Shown: piece after piece, positions 8,724 to 17,748 of the stretch
Numbering within the stretch: the first letter of the stretch is position 1
How the letters are laid out: the number at the start of each line of letters is the position of its first letter
Assembly (NCBI RefSeq): GCF_004208415.1
Contig: NZ_CP035758.1
Location: forward strand, 9,300,001 to 9,364,000
From: Ktedonosporobacter rubrisoli
GTDB taxonomy: Bacteria; Chloroflexota; Ktedonobacteria; Ktedonobacterales; Ktedonobacteraceae
Direction: 5' to 3'
DNA: 64,000 nucleotides
Notes under the pieces: generated by a model
What the model saw: the letters and a program-made list of their open reading frames with translations, nothing else
Databases searched by the model: none
Told to the model about the DNA's origin: nothing
Position numbers and translations under genes: made by a program

Positions 8724-9482
8724 ATGGTAACTCTCAGGCGATCTGTCCTATTAGCCATAGGCTTACTTTCTGCCATATTTATAGTAGCCTGTGGGAATCA
8801 GGCCAATGCTGCCAGTTATGGCAATGGGGCCAGTCAGGCGAGTAATGTTGTCTTAGCCACGCCGACCATGCAGAAGTCTGGCAAGGGGCCAGAGAATCAG
8901 ATCGATACTATGGGAACCGGAAACGGCGGGATGAAAGCTGATAAACAGAACGGTATGCAGGACAATAGTCAGCATAAAGATCAGACAAAAGATCAGAACT
9001 ATAACAAAAATAACACCGCCGGAAACATGCAAAACGATGCTGGAAATATGCAAAACAATGCGCAACAAAACGGCGACGCTGGAAATGCGCAAGCTCAAAC
9101 GAATAATGGCCAGCCAAACGGCCAGCCGATGCTGATCCGTGTTGTGCAGATCAACATGGATGGAACAACGCAGAATGTGCTTGCCACAGGCGATGGCAAG
9201 ATTCTCTATACGCGTTCAAGCGATCCAGCTCCCAATTCTAGCTGCATGGGCGCGTGTGCCAAAACCTGGCCCCCGCTGTTGAGCAATGGCCCGCTTATCA
9301 GCTCTATGCCTCTGCCAGCCAAGCTAACGATCCATAAGACCGTCAATGGAAGTCAAGTTGATTACGATGGGCATCCTCTGTATACCTACGCTGGCGATAC
9401 TAATATGCAGCAAGCCAAAGGTCAGGGCTTAGGGAATGTATGGTATGTTGTGCCGGTGATGCTACAGAAGCAGCATTGGTAG
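8724..9482 (+). CDS. Lipoprotein with C-terminal secreted-repeat domain
   Basis: 252 residues from the ATG at 8724, chosen because AGAGGAGGG (8706-8714) sits 9 bases upstream and the lipoprotein signal follows directly; a TTG at 8676 is in frame but less likely. The signal peptide ends in the lipobox IVAC with Cys23, so the protein should be exported and lipid-anchored. Residues about 45-135 are an N/Q/D/G-rich disordered linker with repeated NAGNMQN-like units. The C-terminus matches the secreted-repeat family (LYTRSSDPAPNSSCMGAC, KTWPPLL, GHPLYTYAGD, NVWYVV), often seen in surface lipoproteins of unknown function. Terminator at 9526. Confidence 0.85.
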   Translation: MVTLRRSVLLAIGLLSAIFIVACGNQANAASYGNGASQASNVVLATPTMQKSGKGPENQIDTMGTGNGGMKADKQNGMQDNSQHKDQTKDQNYNKNNTAGNMQNDAGNMQNNAQQNGDAGNAQAQTNNGQPNGQPMLIRVVQINMDGTTQNVLATGDGKILYTRSSDPAPNSSCMGACAKTWPPLLSNGPLISSMPLPAKLTIHKTVNGSQVDYDGHPLYTYAGDTNMQQAKGQGLGNVWYVVPVMLQKQHW

Positions 9483-9525
9483 AAACTGCTTGCCAGCAGG
9501 CATAAGTGAGCCGCTGGCAGGTTGC

Positions 9526-9576
9526 GCGGGAGAGCGGGTTTTCAGCTATATGCTATCAGCTCTCCCGCTCATTTTG
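9526..9576 (+). terminator. Terminator after lipoprotein gene
   Basis: GCGGGAGAGC (9526-9535) pairs perfectly with GCTCTCCCGC (9559-9568), then TCATTTT. Confidence 0.75.
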
Positions 9577-9617
9577 TATATGCCAAATAGGACTCTTATG
9601 TCTACAAATGCCGCCTT

Positions 9618-9646
9618 TTGACAAGCCGTAAAGAATACGATAAAGT
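9618..9646 (+). promoter_or_regulatory. Promoter of mutS-mutL
   Basis: TTGACA (9618-9623), 17-base spacer, TAAAGT (9641-9646). It lies 57 bases upstream of the mutS ATG. Confidence 0.7.
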
Positions 9647-9702
9647 ACAGGTGTTCGATTGCACAAACGGCATATCTCAAGAGTAAAAAAAATAGGTGGC
9701 CT

Positions 9703-12378
9703 ATGGTGACGCCCGCACGTAGACAGTATTTACAAATTAAGAGTCAATATCCAGATGCAATATTATTGTATCAAGTAGGGGATTTCTACGAGACCTTTGA
9801 TGATGATGCTTATGTCACTTCTCGTGAGCTACAGATCGTATTAACCAGCCGCGGCTATGGCAACGATGGGGAAAGAGTTCCGCTAGCCGGTATACCGCTG
9901 CATGCCCTTGATAATTATGTTGGTAAACTTGTTCAGCGTGGACACAAGGTTGCCATATGTGACCAGGTGGGCGAGGTTGGCAAGGGCGTCGTTGATCGTG
10001 CTGTCACTCGCATCTTGACCGCTGGGACACTCTCTGAGCCAAATCTCTTACCAACCAGGCAGAACAATTATCTGGTAGCCATTGCGACTGCGCGCGGCCA
10101 GGCTGGCCTGGCGGTCGTTGATGTGAGTACTGGCGAATTTATGGTGACCTGGTTTTCTCCTGATGAGCTGCCTGTGGCCTTGGATGCAGAGCTGCAGCGC
10201 CTGGCGCCGGTTGAATGCCTGCTCCTGGAGGGAAGCCAGCAGGAAGCTTATCAGTTTCCCACTAAAACGGTAACTGTGACTCGCTGTCCGCCTTATTTCT
10301 TTCAGCGTGAGGCGGCACAAACGCGCTTATGCAGGCATTTTGGCGTGCAGTCGCTCGATGCCTATGGCTGTGCCGATGAGCCGCAAGCCATTGCGGCGGC
10401 TGGCGCGATCATTGCCTACCTGGAGAAGATGAATAGCGCCTTGCTTTCGCTGCTGACCGGCCTGCGCTCTTATCGGACTACAAGCTTTATGGCCCTTGAT
10501 GCCCATACGCAGCGTAATCTGGAACTGCTGCAGGGAACGCGTAGCGGGACCGTGCAAGGCAGTCTGTTGAGCGTTCTGGATAGGACAGTTACGCCAATGG
10601 GAGCGCGCCAGCTGCGACGCACGATTACGCAGCCTTTATTGGATCTGCGAGAGTTGGAGGCGCGCCTTGAGAGCGTTGAGGAGCTCTATGAGAGCCCGGC
10701 TATGCGCAGCCGCTTTACTATGTGCTTGCAAGAGCTTGGCGACCTGGAACGTATTGCGGGGCGCGTGCGCCAGGGGACGGCTGTGCGCAATGAGGTGCTG
10801 GGACTGCGCGATTATCTGGGTGTTATACCGCGCCTGCAAGAGCTGCTGGCTGGCTGTGATGCCGCTTTCCTGCGTGAGCTTGCCGAGACGCTAGATCCTT
10901 GCCCGCAGGTAATAGAGCTGATTGAGCGTGCCCTGGTACGCCCCGATGCCGAAGACGATCAAGGCGATGAGGGACGCATGATTCGCCCGGGCTTCCATCC
11001 GGAATTGGATGAGCTCTTTGCCTCGATTCGCGATTCGCGGCACTGGATGGTTTCGTTAGAGGCGCGTGAACGGGAGCGCACAGGCATTAAAAAGCTCAAG
11101 GTCGGCTTTAATAAGGTCTTTGGCTACTATATAGAGGTAAGCAACTCTTATGTCAAGCTCGTGCCGCCTGATTACATGCGTAAGCAAACGCTTGTAAATG
11201 CCGAGCGCTTCATCACCCCGGAGCTTAAGGAGCACGAGGCGCGCATCCTGAGTGCAGTTGAGCGCATTGAAGAGATGGAACGCAGCATCTATGCCGATCT
11301 CTTGCGTCAGCTCGGGGTATTCTATACTCAATTGAGTGCCACTGCCGCTGCCGTGGCGCGCTTCGATGTCCTGCTGAGCTTTGCCGAAGTCGCGGCGCAT
11401 CAAGGCTATGTGCGACCAAAGGTAGCGCATGGGCATGGTTTGGAAATCGTGGGCGGACGACATCCCGTGGTCGAATATACCCTCGACGGCGATGTATTTA
11501 TTCCTAACGATACGCATCTTGAATCCGATGAAGGGGCGCGCATTCTCTTGCTCACCGGACCAAATATGGCCGGTAAATCCACATATTTACGCCAGGTCGC
11601 TTTAATCACCTTACTGGCGCAGATCGGGAGCTTTGTCCCTGCACGAAGCGCGCATATTGGCCTTGTCGATCGCATCTTTACGCGAGTGGGGGCAGAGGAC
11701 GATATTGCTTCGGGCAAGAGTACTTTTATGGTCGAGATGGAAGAGACCGCGACTATTCTGCATCACGCCAGCTTGCATAGCCTGATCATCCTTGATGAGA
11801 TTGGGCGCGGGACCAGTACCTACGATGGTCTGGCAATTGCGCGGGCCGTGGTAGAGCACTTGCACAATCAGACGCGCGCGCGCACGCTCTTTGCTACCCA
11901 CTATCATGAACTGGCTGGGATGGCTCAAGAGTTGCCACATTTGCGCGTCTATACCATGGCCATTAGCGATGATGAACGGGGAGGAATCGTCTTTCTTCAT
12001 CGCGTCATGCCTGGCTGTATTGGGCGTAGCTATGGCGTGCATGTGGCCAAACTTGCCGGCATGCCTCCAGGTATCGTGCGCCGGGCAGAAGAGGTGTTGC
12101 AGCATCTGGAGGCGGGCATTGATGGTACGCATGACGTATTTGCGCATATGGACCGCGATTCCGCTGACAGACATAAGAGCAATGGGGCTCTGCTAAAAGA
12201 GCAGGCGGGCAGTTATGAGTGGCAGAGCGAGGAGGCTCGTATGGTTGCTCTCATGCTTGAACAGACAGAGGATGCTGAGCCTGGCCTTGAAGATATCGAT
12301 GTATATGCGATTACTCCGCTTGATGCCTTAAATCTATTGTTTGTGTTACAGAAGAAAAGAAATAGATTGCGACGATGA
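9703..12378 (+). CDS. mutS: DNA mismatch repair protein MutS
   Basis: 891 residues, full length. It binds mismatches and small loops and recruits MutL after ATP binding. The mismatch-reading F-Y-E motif is at residues 28-30 (GDFYETF). The connector, lever and clamp domains follow in the normal order. The C-terminal ABC-type ATPase has Walker A GPNMAGKS at 619-626, IASGKSTFMVEMEE, and Walker B LIILDE (Asp698, Glu699) followed by IGRGTSTYDG and FATHYHEL. GTGG-type ribosome site; ATG chosen because it gives the standard N-terminus. The stop overlaps the mutL ATG by four bases (ATGA), so the pair is translationally coupled. Confidence 0.98.
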   Translation: MVTPARRQYLQIKSQYPDAILLYQVGDFYETFDDDAYVTSRELQIVLTSRGYGNDGERVPLAGIPLHALDNYVGKLVQRGHKVAICDQVGEVGKGVVDRAVTRILTAGTLSEPNLLPTRQNNYLVAIATARGQAGLAVVDVSTGEFMVTWFSPDELPVALDAELQRLAPVECLLLEGSQQEAYQFPTKTVTVTRCPPYFFQREAAQTRLCRHFGVQSLDAYGCADEPQAIAAAGAIIAYLEKMNSALLSLLTGLRSYRTTSFMALDAHTQRNLELLQGTRSGTVQGSLLSVLDRTVTPMGARQLRRTITQPLLDLRELEARLESVEELYESPAMRSRFTMCLQELGDLERIAGRVRQGTAVRNEVLGLRDYLGVIPRLQELLAGCDAAFLRELAETLDPCPQVIELIERALVRPDAEDDQGDEGRMIRPGFHPELDELFASIRDSRHWMVSLEARERERTGIKKLKVGFNKVFGYYIEVSNSYVKLVPPDYMRKQTLVNAERFITPELKEHEARILSAVERIEEMERSIYADLLRQLGVFYTQLSATAAAVARFDVLLSFAEVAAHQGYVRPKVAHGHGLEIVGGRHPVVEYTLDGDVFIPNDTHLESDEGARILLLTGPNMAGKSTYLRQVALITLLAQIGSFVPARSAHIGLVDRIFTRVGAEDDIASGKSTFMVEMEETATILHHASLHSLIILDEIGRGTSTYDGLAIARAVVEHLHNQTRARTLFATHYHELAGMAQELPHLRVYTMAISDDERGGIVFLHRVMPGCIGRSYGVHVAKLAGMPPGIVRRAEEVLQHLEAGIDGTHDVFAHMDRDSADRHKSNGALLKEQAGSYEWQSEEARMVALMLEQTEDAEPGLEDIDVYAITPLDALNLLFVLQKKRNRLRR

Positions 12379-14168
12379 GCCAGGTGTATAATTCTGTGCC
12401 TGATCAGCATATGTCTTTGCAGCGCACTCCTATGCGGGAGTTATCCCAGGATGTGGCTGAGCGTATTGCCGCCGGTGAGGTGGTTGAGCGCCCTGCTTCG
12501 GTGGTCAAAGAACTGATCGAGAACGCTCTCGATGCAGGAGCTCATGAGATCCGCATCGAGCTTCGCGGGGCTGGCTTGCGCATGATTCGGGTAATTGATG
12601 ACGGCTATGGCATCCTTGAGGGTGAGTTGGAGGAAGCCTGCTTGCACCATACCACAAGCAAGATCAGCGCGTTTGAAGATCTTGATCATTTGCGCACGCT
12701 CGGCTTTCGGGGCGAGGCTTTGGCCAGTATTGCTAAGGTTGCCGAGGTGACGATTCTCAGCCGGGCGATTGAGACTGCGGGCCAGGAGGAGGAACAGCCA
12801 GGACATTGGATAACGCTGCGCGGAGGGGAGCTTATTCAGCGCGGACGGCGCGCCCGCTTGCCCGGTACTACCGTGACTGTCAATGATCTATTCTACAACG
12901 TGCCGGCCCGCCTTAAATTTATGCGCGGGGCGCGTACCGAAAATGGGCACGTGCTGCAACTTCTGCAGCGCTATGCGCTTGGCTATCCGGCTATTCGTTT
13001 CAGTCTGCTTGTCGATGAGCGCACGCTTTTACAGACAAGCGGGAGCGGAGAGCTTGTGCTAACGCTGGCCGAGCTCTATCGCTTGCCCCTTACAGAAATG
13101 ATAGAGGAGATTGATGTCAGGGATGCTGAGGGGCATTACCATATCTATGGCGCTCTAGGTAACCGGGTTCTGGCGCAAAGCGGTCGCCAGTATATCACCC
13201 TGTTTGTCAATGGACGCTGGGTGCAGGTACGCTTTCTGCAGGAGGCGCTTGAGCGCGGCTACCGTACATTATTGCCCCGTGGAAAACATCCGCTGCTGGT
13301 CCTGCATCTCGATGTTCCGCCTGCCGAAGTTGATGCCAATGTGCATCCAGGAAAGATCGAGGTACGACTCGCTGAAGAGGATAAAATTGTTGCCGCTTTG
13401 ACCCAGGCCGTGAGATCAGTTTTGGAGCGTAGCCCTGCCTCGCCCGAGCCCATAGATTTTCCCGGACCTATTCTGGCCACGCAACGCCGTCTCCCCGGCC
13501 CGCGTCGGCGCGGGCTCCATGTCGCGGAAACTGCAGAAGAATATAAAGCCCAGGCCACGGCCCCTGTGAGCGGCGAGATCCTGGCTCATTTGCATCCACT
13601 GGCCCAGCTGCAGCAAGCGGTAATTCTGGCCGAAGCTCCGGATGGTAGCTTGTACCTGATCGATCAGCATAGAGCCCACGAGCGGATCATTTATGAACAT
13701 TTGCGCTTGACCTATGCCGGCTTCAATGCCGATGACGCCCAGGAAGAAAGTGCTGATGCCCATCTGCTCCTTGAACCTGTCATTGTCGAGATGAAGCGTC
13801 ACCAGGCCGAATTATTAGAGATGCGCTTGCCAATGTTGCGCGGCCTGGGTCTGGAATGTGAGCGCTTTGGCGGGCGTAGCTTCTTGATACGCTCGGTGCC
13901 AGGTGGAGAGGGAGGCGAACAACTTGTGGCCCATTTGCCTGAATTGGCAGAGATTGCTGCCGAGGATAGTGCCGACTGGGAAGATCATTTGCTCATTGGC
14001 CTGGCTTGCCGCTCGGCCCTACGCCGAGGCCGCGAGTTGAACAGTAGCGAGCAGCAAACCCTCTTGAAAGCTCTAGCAAATGTAGCTGCTCCGGCAGTTT
14101 GTCCCCATGGCAGCCCCATCCTTTTGCATTATAGCCGGACGTTCTTGATTGATAAATTTGATTGGTAA
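12375..14168 (+). CDS. mutL: DNA mismatch repair endonuclease MutL
   Basis: 597 residues. The GHKL ATPase has ELIENALDAGA (Glu49, Asn50), DDGYGI, LGFRGEALASI and GTTVTVNDLFYNVPAR. The C-terminal nickase motif is DQHRAHERIIYE (Asp430, His432, Glu436, Glu441); the usual fourth residue Ala is Arg here, but the metal ligands remain. ACRSALRRG and CPHGSP complete the site, so nicking activity is expected, as in organisms without MutH. Residues 1-18 before MRELSQDVAERIAAGE are longer than usual; Met13 or Met20 could be the real start, but coupling to mutS favours 12375. Confidence 0.97.
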   Translation: MSQVYNSVPDQHMSLQRTPMRELSQDVAERIAAGEVVERPASVVKELIENALDAGAHEIRIELRGAGLRMIRVIDDGYGILEGELEEACLHHTTSKISAFEDLDHLRTLGFRGEALASIAKVAEVTILSRAIETAGQEEEQPGHWITLRGGELIQRGRRARLPGTTVTVNDLFYNVPARLKFMRGARTENGHVLQLLQRYALGYPAIRFSLLVDERTLLQTSGSGELVLTLAELYRLPLTEMIEEIDVRDAEGHYHIYGALGNRVLAQSGRQYITLFVNGRWVQVRFLQEALERGYRTLLPRGKHPLLVLHLDVPPAEVDANVHPGKIEVRLAEEDKIVAALTQAVRSVLERSPASPEPIDFPGPILATQRRLPGPRRRGLHVAETAEEYKAQATAPVSGEILAHLHPLAQLQQAVILAEAPDGSLYLIDQHRAHERIIYEHLRLTYAGFNADDAQEESADAHLLLEPVIVEMKRHQAELLEMRLPMLRGLGLECERFGGRSFLIRSVPGGEGGEQLVAHLPELAEIAAEDSADWEDHLLIGLACRSALRRGRELNSSEQQTLLKALANVAAPAVCPHGSPILLHYSRTFLIDKFDW

Positions 14169-14219
14169 TGAGCAATAGGGCGGGCAACGCATACCATGCT
14201 GTAACCTGACCCCAATTGC

Positions 14220-15185
14220 TCAGGCTGTCGCCTCTGTAAGCAGTTTTATCTGCTCTGCGCTCAGCTGCACCTTCAGGGCGGCCAGATTTTCGCTAAGCTG
14301 CTCGCTGTGGCTGGCGGCAATGATTGGTATAGCGCGCGGTGTGCTCTGTAGGAGCCAGGCGAGCACGACCTGATTCTCGCTGACGCCAAGCTCATGGGCC
14401 ACTTTATGCAAAGCCTCCAGCCGGGCAGTGCTATCGGCGCCAAGATATTGCTGGGGAATGTTGACATCTTGACGTGTATAAGAGCCGGAGAGAAGGGGCG
14501 AATAGGCTAAAAGTGCGAAATCGTCGTGGGTGTTGCAATAGTCAAGCAACCCATCATCTACACAGACCTGAATGCCGAACTGAGCGCCGGGCTTGGGCCG
14601 CAGATATGAATAGCGCTGCTCAACACAACAGTATGGCGTCAAGTTGTGCGCTTTACTAATGGTGCGCGCTTCTGCGATGCGCCAGGTAGCCATATTGCTA
14701 CAGCCGATATGGCGTACCTTACCAGACTTAATCAGGCGCTCAAAGGCTTCCAGGGTCTCTTCTAGTGGCGTTTGGCGATCATCGATATGCGCATAGTAGA
14801 GATCGATATGATCGGTACCCAGACGCATTAGACTACCATCGATAGCCTGCTCAATCGCTTGCGCCGACAAGCCTTCTATATGTGCGAAATCAGTGGCGCC
14901 CGGGATCGTCGGGCGCGCGCCTACCTTCGTGGCCAGGAAGATCTCATCGCGATTGTGACGGTCCTTCATCCAGCGACCGAGCAGCTCCTCACTTTCGCCG
15001 CCCGATGTGCCGTTGACCCAGAAGGAATAGTTATTGGCGGTGTCGAGAAAGCGGCCGCCCTGCTCAAAATACTGGTCAAGCAACTGGTAAGCGGTCTCTT
15101 CGTTAACAGTGGTTCCAAAGGCCAGGCAACCCAGACAGAGAGCGCTTACTTGCGCGCCAGTTTTTCCTAGCGGTACCTGTTGCAT
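14220..15185 (-). CDS. Aldo/keto reductase
   Basis: 321 residues, TIM-barrel family that reduces carbonyls with NADPH. Visible motifs: catalytic Asp in RFLDTANNYS (the tyrosine is in the same stretch), the catalytic Lys in FLATKVGAR, the His in DLYYAHIDD, the substrate/cofactor loop GCSNMATWR, and the C-terminal cofactor-binding region IPIIAASHSEQLSENL. Closest in style to the IolS/YajO-like bacterial branch; substrate unknown. GAGAGGA precedes the ATG. Convergent with mutL with a 51-base gap, so it is unrelated to repair. Confidence 0.93.
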   Translation of the reverse strand: MQQVPLGKTGAQVSALCLGCLAFGTTVNEETAYQLLDQYFEQGGRFLDTANNYSFWVNGTSGGESEELLGRWMKDRHNRDEIFLATKVGARPTIPGATDFAHIEGLSAQAIEQAIDGSLMRLGTDHIDLYYAHIDDRQTPLEETLEAFERLIKSGKVRHIGCSNMATWRIAEARTISKAHNLTPYCCVEQRYSYLRPKPGAQFGIQVCVDDGLLDYCNTHDDFALLAYSPLLSGSYTRQDVNIPQQYLGADSTARLEALHKVAHELGVSENQVVLAWLLQSTPRAIPIIAASHSEQLSENLAALKVQLSAEQIKLLTEATA

Positions 15186-15556
15186 ATGCTATCCTCTCAA
15201 ACGTTCTAGCTTTTTCTGATCAATGTTGACGCGGCCGCATCCAACATCTTGTAAAGATGAGCATAGTTTACAGCTTAGAGAATACTCTAAGTCAAGCGCC
15301 TGAGAGAAAATTTTGCACGCCTTGCCCGGTTCTAGTTCAAGATATTGCGCTATAAGTGTCATTTCTCATCAGGACTTTTTGGGCCTCATTTCCCCTTCAT
15401 ACACTTATGTGGGTTTATTCATGCTATACTCTCTAGAGAAGCATGCACTGTGCGAAGGATGAAAGCATGCGTCCCTTATTTCTCAGCTCTCATCTTCCCA
15501 TAGCAGAAAGTGAGGAGCTGATGCAGCTCTAAGGAAGAGAACTGCATCACTATCGA
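15186..15556. other. Spacer between divergent genes with a possible extended -10 promoter and a stop-interrupted start region
   Basis: TGCTATACT at 15422-15430 is an extended -10 element directed to the right. GAGGAG (15512-15517) and ATG (15521) then open Met-Gln-Leu, followed by an in-frame TAA (15530-15532) and GRELHHYRVIKQIG, which continues into the downstream protein. The rest shows no gene. Confidence 0.45.
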
Positions 15557-17653
15557 GTGATAAAGCAAATTGGCCCAGCAGCGACCAGCACGGTCTATCA
15601 GGCAGAACATTCTCGCCTTGATCGACTCTTTGCGCTCAAAGTAGTACTCAAAGAGCCAGCGAATCGTGACGCAGAGTGTATTAGAAGAGCTGTCCATGAG
15701 ATAAGGAGCATTGCTAAGCTCGATCATCCCCATATCCTCCCCCTCTGCGAGTATGGTAAAGCTGAGATAGACGGAACCAGGCTCCTCTATGTGGTGATGC
15801 CTTACCGCCGGAGGGGCTCGCTACTCCAGCGACTGGAGCAGCAAAGCTCCAACAGGCAACTCTCCTTGAAGGAGATTGTGCAGGTGGTCCAACAAGTGGC
15901 TGATGCCTTACAATATGCCCATGATCACCAGGTTCTTCATCTGAATGTGAAACCCTCCAATATTCTGTTGGACGAGTCTACGACTCCGGAGCGACCGCAT
16001 TGGCTACTTGCCGATTTTTGTAGCGCGCAGCTCAATGGCATAAGCCAATCTGCCCGCAACATGCCAATGTACATAGCTCCCGAGCAATGGGATGGGTGCT
16101 CTGAACCAGCAACTGATCAATATGCGCTTGCCTGCTTGGCCTACCATCTCCTGACAGGGCGTCCCCCATTTATCGTAGATAGCGAAGCGGTGAAGTCGCA
16201 GCATCTCGGCAGCCTTCCACCTTCCCCTGGCGCTTTCAATCCAGAGCTTCCAGCGGCGCTCGATATAGTGCTACTGCGCGCTTTAGCCAAACGACCGGAA
16301 AAGCGTTTTCCTGATATACACGCTTTTGCTCAAGCCTTTGCAAGGGCTTTTTCCTCCACACAGATGCTCTTTTTCTCGTATGCCCACCGAGATAAAGCGC
16401 TAAGAGATCGGCTTGAGGAACACTTGAGTATTCTAAAGTACCGCGGACTCATCACCTCCTGGCACGATAGGGAGATCACAGCCGGAGACGATTGGAAACG
16501 TGAAATCAATACGCACTTAGCGCAAGCATCCATCATCTTGCTGCTCATCAGTCCCTCGTTCATGGCCTCTCGCTATTGTTACAGCGTCGAGATGAGACAC
16601 GCCCTGAATCGTCATGAACAAGGATTGGCCCACGTCGTTCCTGTGCTGCTTCGTCCGGTTCTGTATACAGGTGCTCCTTTCGAGAAGCTTCAGATGTTAC
16701 CTGTCAATGGCAAAGCGGTCACCACCTGGCAGAACCGGGATAGTGCCTTTGTGGATGTTGCACTGGGAATCGAGCGCCTCGCCGAAAAATTCACTTCTCC
16801 TACACTCGATAAGAAGATCACTGCTCCTGCACGCAATAGTCAAGTATTCCCAGAAGGGAAATTTATCCCTCCACTCCCATCAGTGAGCGCACCCAACGTG
16901 TGGGAAACACCATCCATGCCTCTTGATACCCCCATCCTCGTTCCTCGCCCAGTGCCTACTGCACCTCTTTCTCTTCCTAAACCTGCCATCCCGCTGAGAA
17001 CATTTATAGTTCTCGTACTAGCAGGTATGCTGGCTATAGGCACGTCTCTTGTCGTTTTTTTGCTCCATATTTCCTCTCTCCCCCTGCTTATACTAATGAT
17101 CGGTCTTGACTTTATTTCCCTGGCTACCATCCTCGTTAAGATTTATGCCTTCGTCAAAGCTGGACGGTCGAGAGAAGCTAGACGCGAAGAGGCTCGCCAA
17201 CAAGCAGCGCTCAGAGAACGACAAGTTCAGGAGCGCAAAGAGCTTCTTAGACAAAGGAGAGAAGAGGAAAGACGTAAGCAGGAGCGAACCTATTATGAGC
17301 AGGCTTTGGCAGCATACGAAGTGGCTTTGCAGCAGCATCCTGCTGATGCTACCGCCTTTCACGGCATGGGCTATGTGCTGCTGAGATTAGAGCGCTATGA
17401 TGAGGCGCTCCTCGCATTTGAGCAGGCTCTCGCACTCAGGCAAGCGTCGAGCACGTATGTCTATATGGGCGATACACTCACACTGTTAGAACGCTATGAA
17501 GAAGCTGTTAAAGCCTATAAACACGCGCTGGCGTTGGATAGCTCCTCTGCCTCTGCCTATGCGGGGATGTCCAAAGCGCTCCTGGGTTTTGGCAAAACAG
17601 CAGAGGCTAAAAAGGCCCAAGAGAGAGCAAAGCAGCTCAGCCCTGACGATTAA
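15557..17653 (+). CDS. Pseudokinase-TIR-transmembrane-TPR fusion protein
   Basis: About 698 residues from GTG 15557; CTG 15542 after AAGGAAGA would add LHHYR, and a stop at 15530 blocks the family-like ATG at 15521, so the start is unsettled. Residues 1-265 are a Ser/Thr-kinase fold that keeps Lys28, Glu48 and APE (174-176) but has HLN for HRD (128-130), DFC for DFG (153-155) and no glycine-rich loop, so catalysis is unlikely. Residues 270-415 are a TIR domain with SYAHRD and the catalytic Glu345 in SRYCYSVEM. Two TM helices (about 475-530) lead to a charged coiled coil (535-580) and three or four TPRs to the end. Likely a membrane-tethered signalling or defence-type effector whose kinase part binds rather than phosphorylates; role inferred. 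Confidence 0.88.
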   Translation: MIKQIGPAATSTVYQAEHSRLDRLFALKVVLKEPANRDAECIRRAVHEIRSIAKLDHPHILPLCEYGKAEIDGTRLLYVVMPYRRRGSLLQRLEQQSSNRQLSLKEIVQVVQQVADALQYAHDHQVLHLNVKPSNILLDESTTPERPHWLLADFCSAQLNGISQSARNMPMYIAPEQWDGCSEPATDQYALACLAYHLLTGRPPFIVDSEAVKSQHLGSLPPSPGAFNPELPAALDIVLLRALAKRPEKRFPDIHAFAQAFARAFSSTQMLFFSYAHRDKALRDRLEEHLSILKYRGLITSWHDREITAGDDWKREINTHLAQASIILLLISPSFMASRYCYSVEMRHALNRHEQGLAHVVPVLLRPVLYTGAPFEKLQMLPVNGKAVTTWQNRDSAFVDVALGIERLAEKFTSPTLDKKITAPARNSQVFPEGKFIPPLPSVSAPNVWETPSMPLDTPILVPRPVPTAPLSLPKPAIPLRTFIVLVLAGMLAIGTSLVVFLLHISSLPLLILMIGLDFISLATILVKIYAFVKAGRSREARREEARQQAALRERQVQERKELLRQRREEERRKQERTYYEQALAAYEVALQQHPADATAFHGMGYVLLRLERYDEALLAFEQALALRQASSTYVYMGDTLTLLERYEEAVKAYKHALALDSSSASAYAGMSKALLGFGKTAEAKKAQERAKQLSPDD

Positions 17654-17748
17654 TGCTGCCCTTCTCGCTTCTGAGCGCCAATTCTCCATTTTAAAGGGCA
17701 AATAAGCTTTGTGGGGAGGACGCAAAGCGCTTCGCAGCAGCGGATCTT

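Noticed and set aside
15459..15503. 14-residue leader ORF before the pseudokinase
   Set aside because: AAGG abuts the ATG with no proper spacing, and there is no coupling or attenuator structure.
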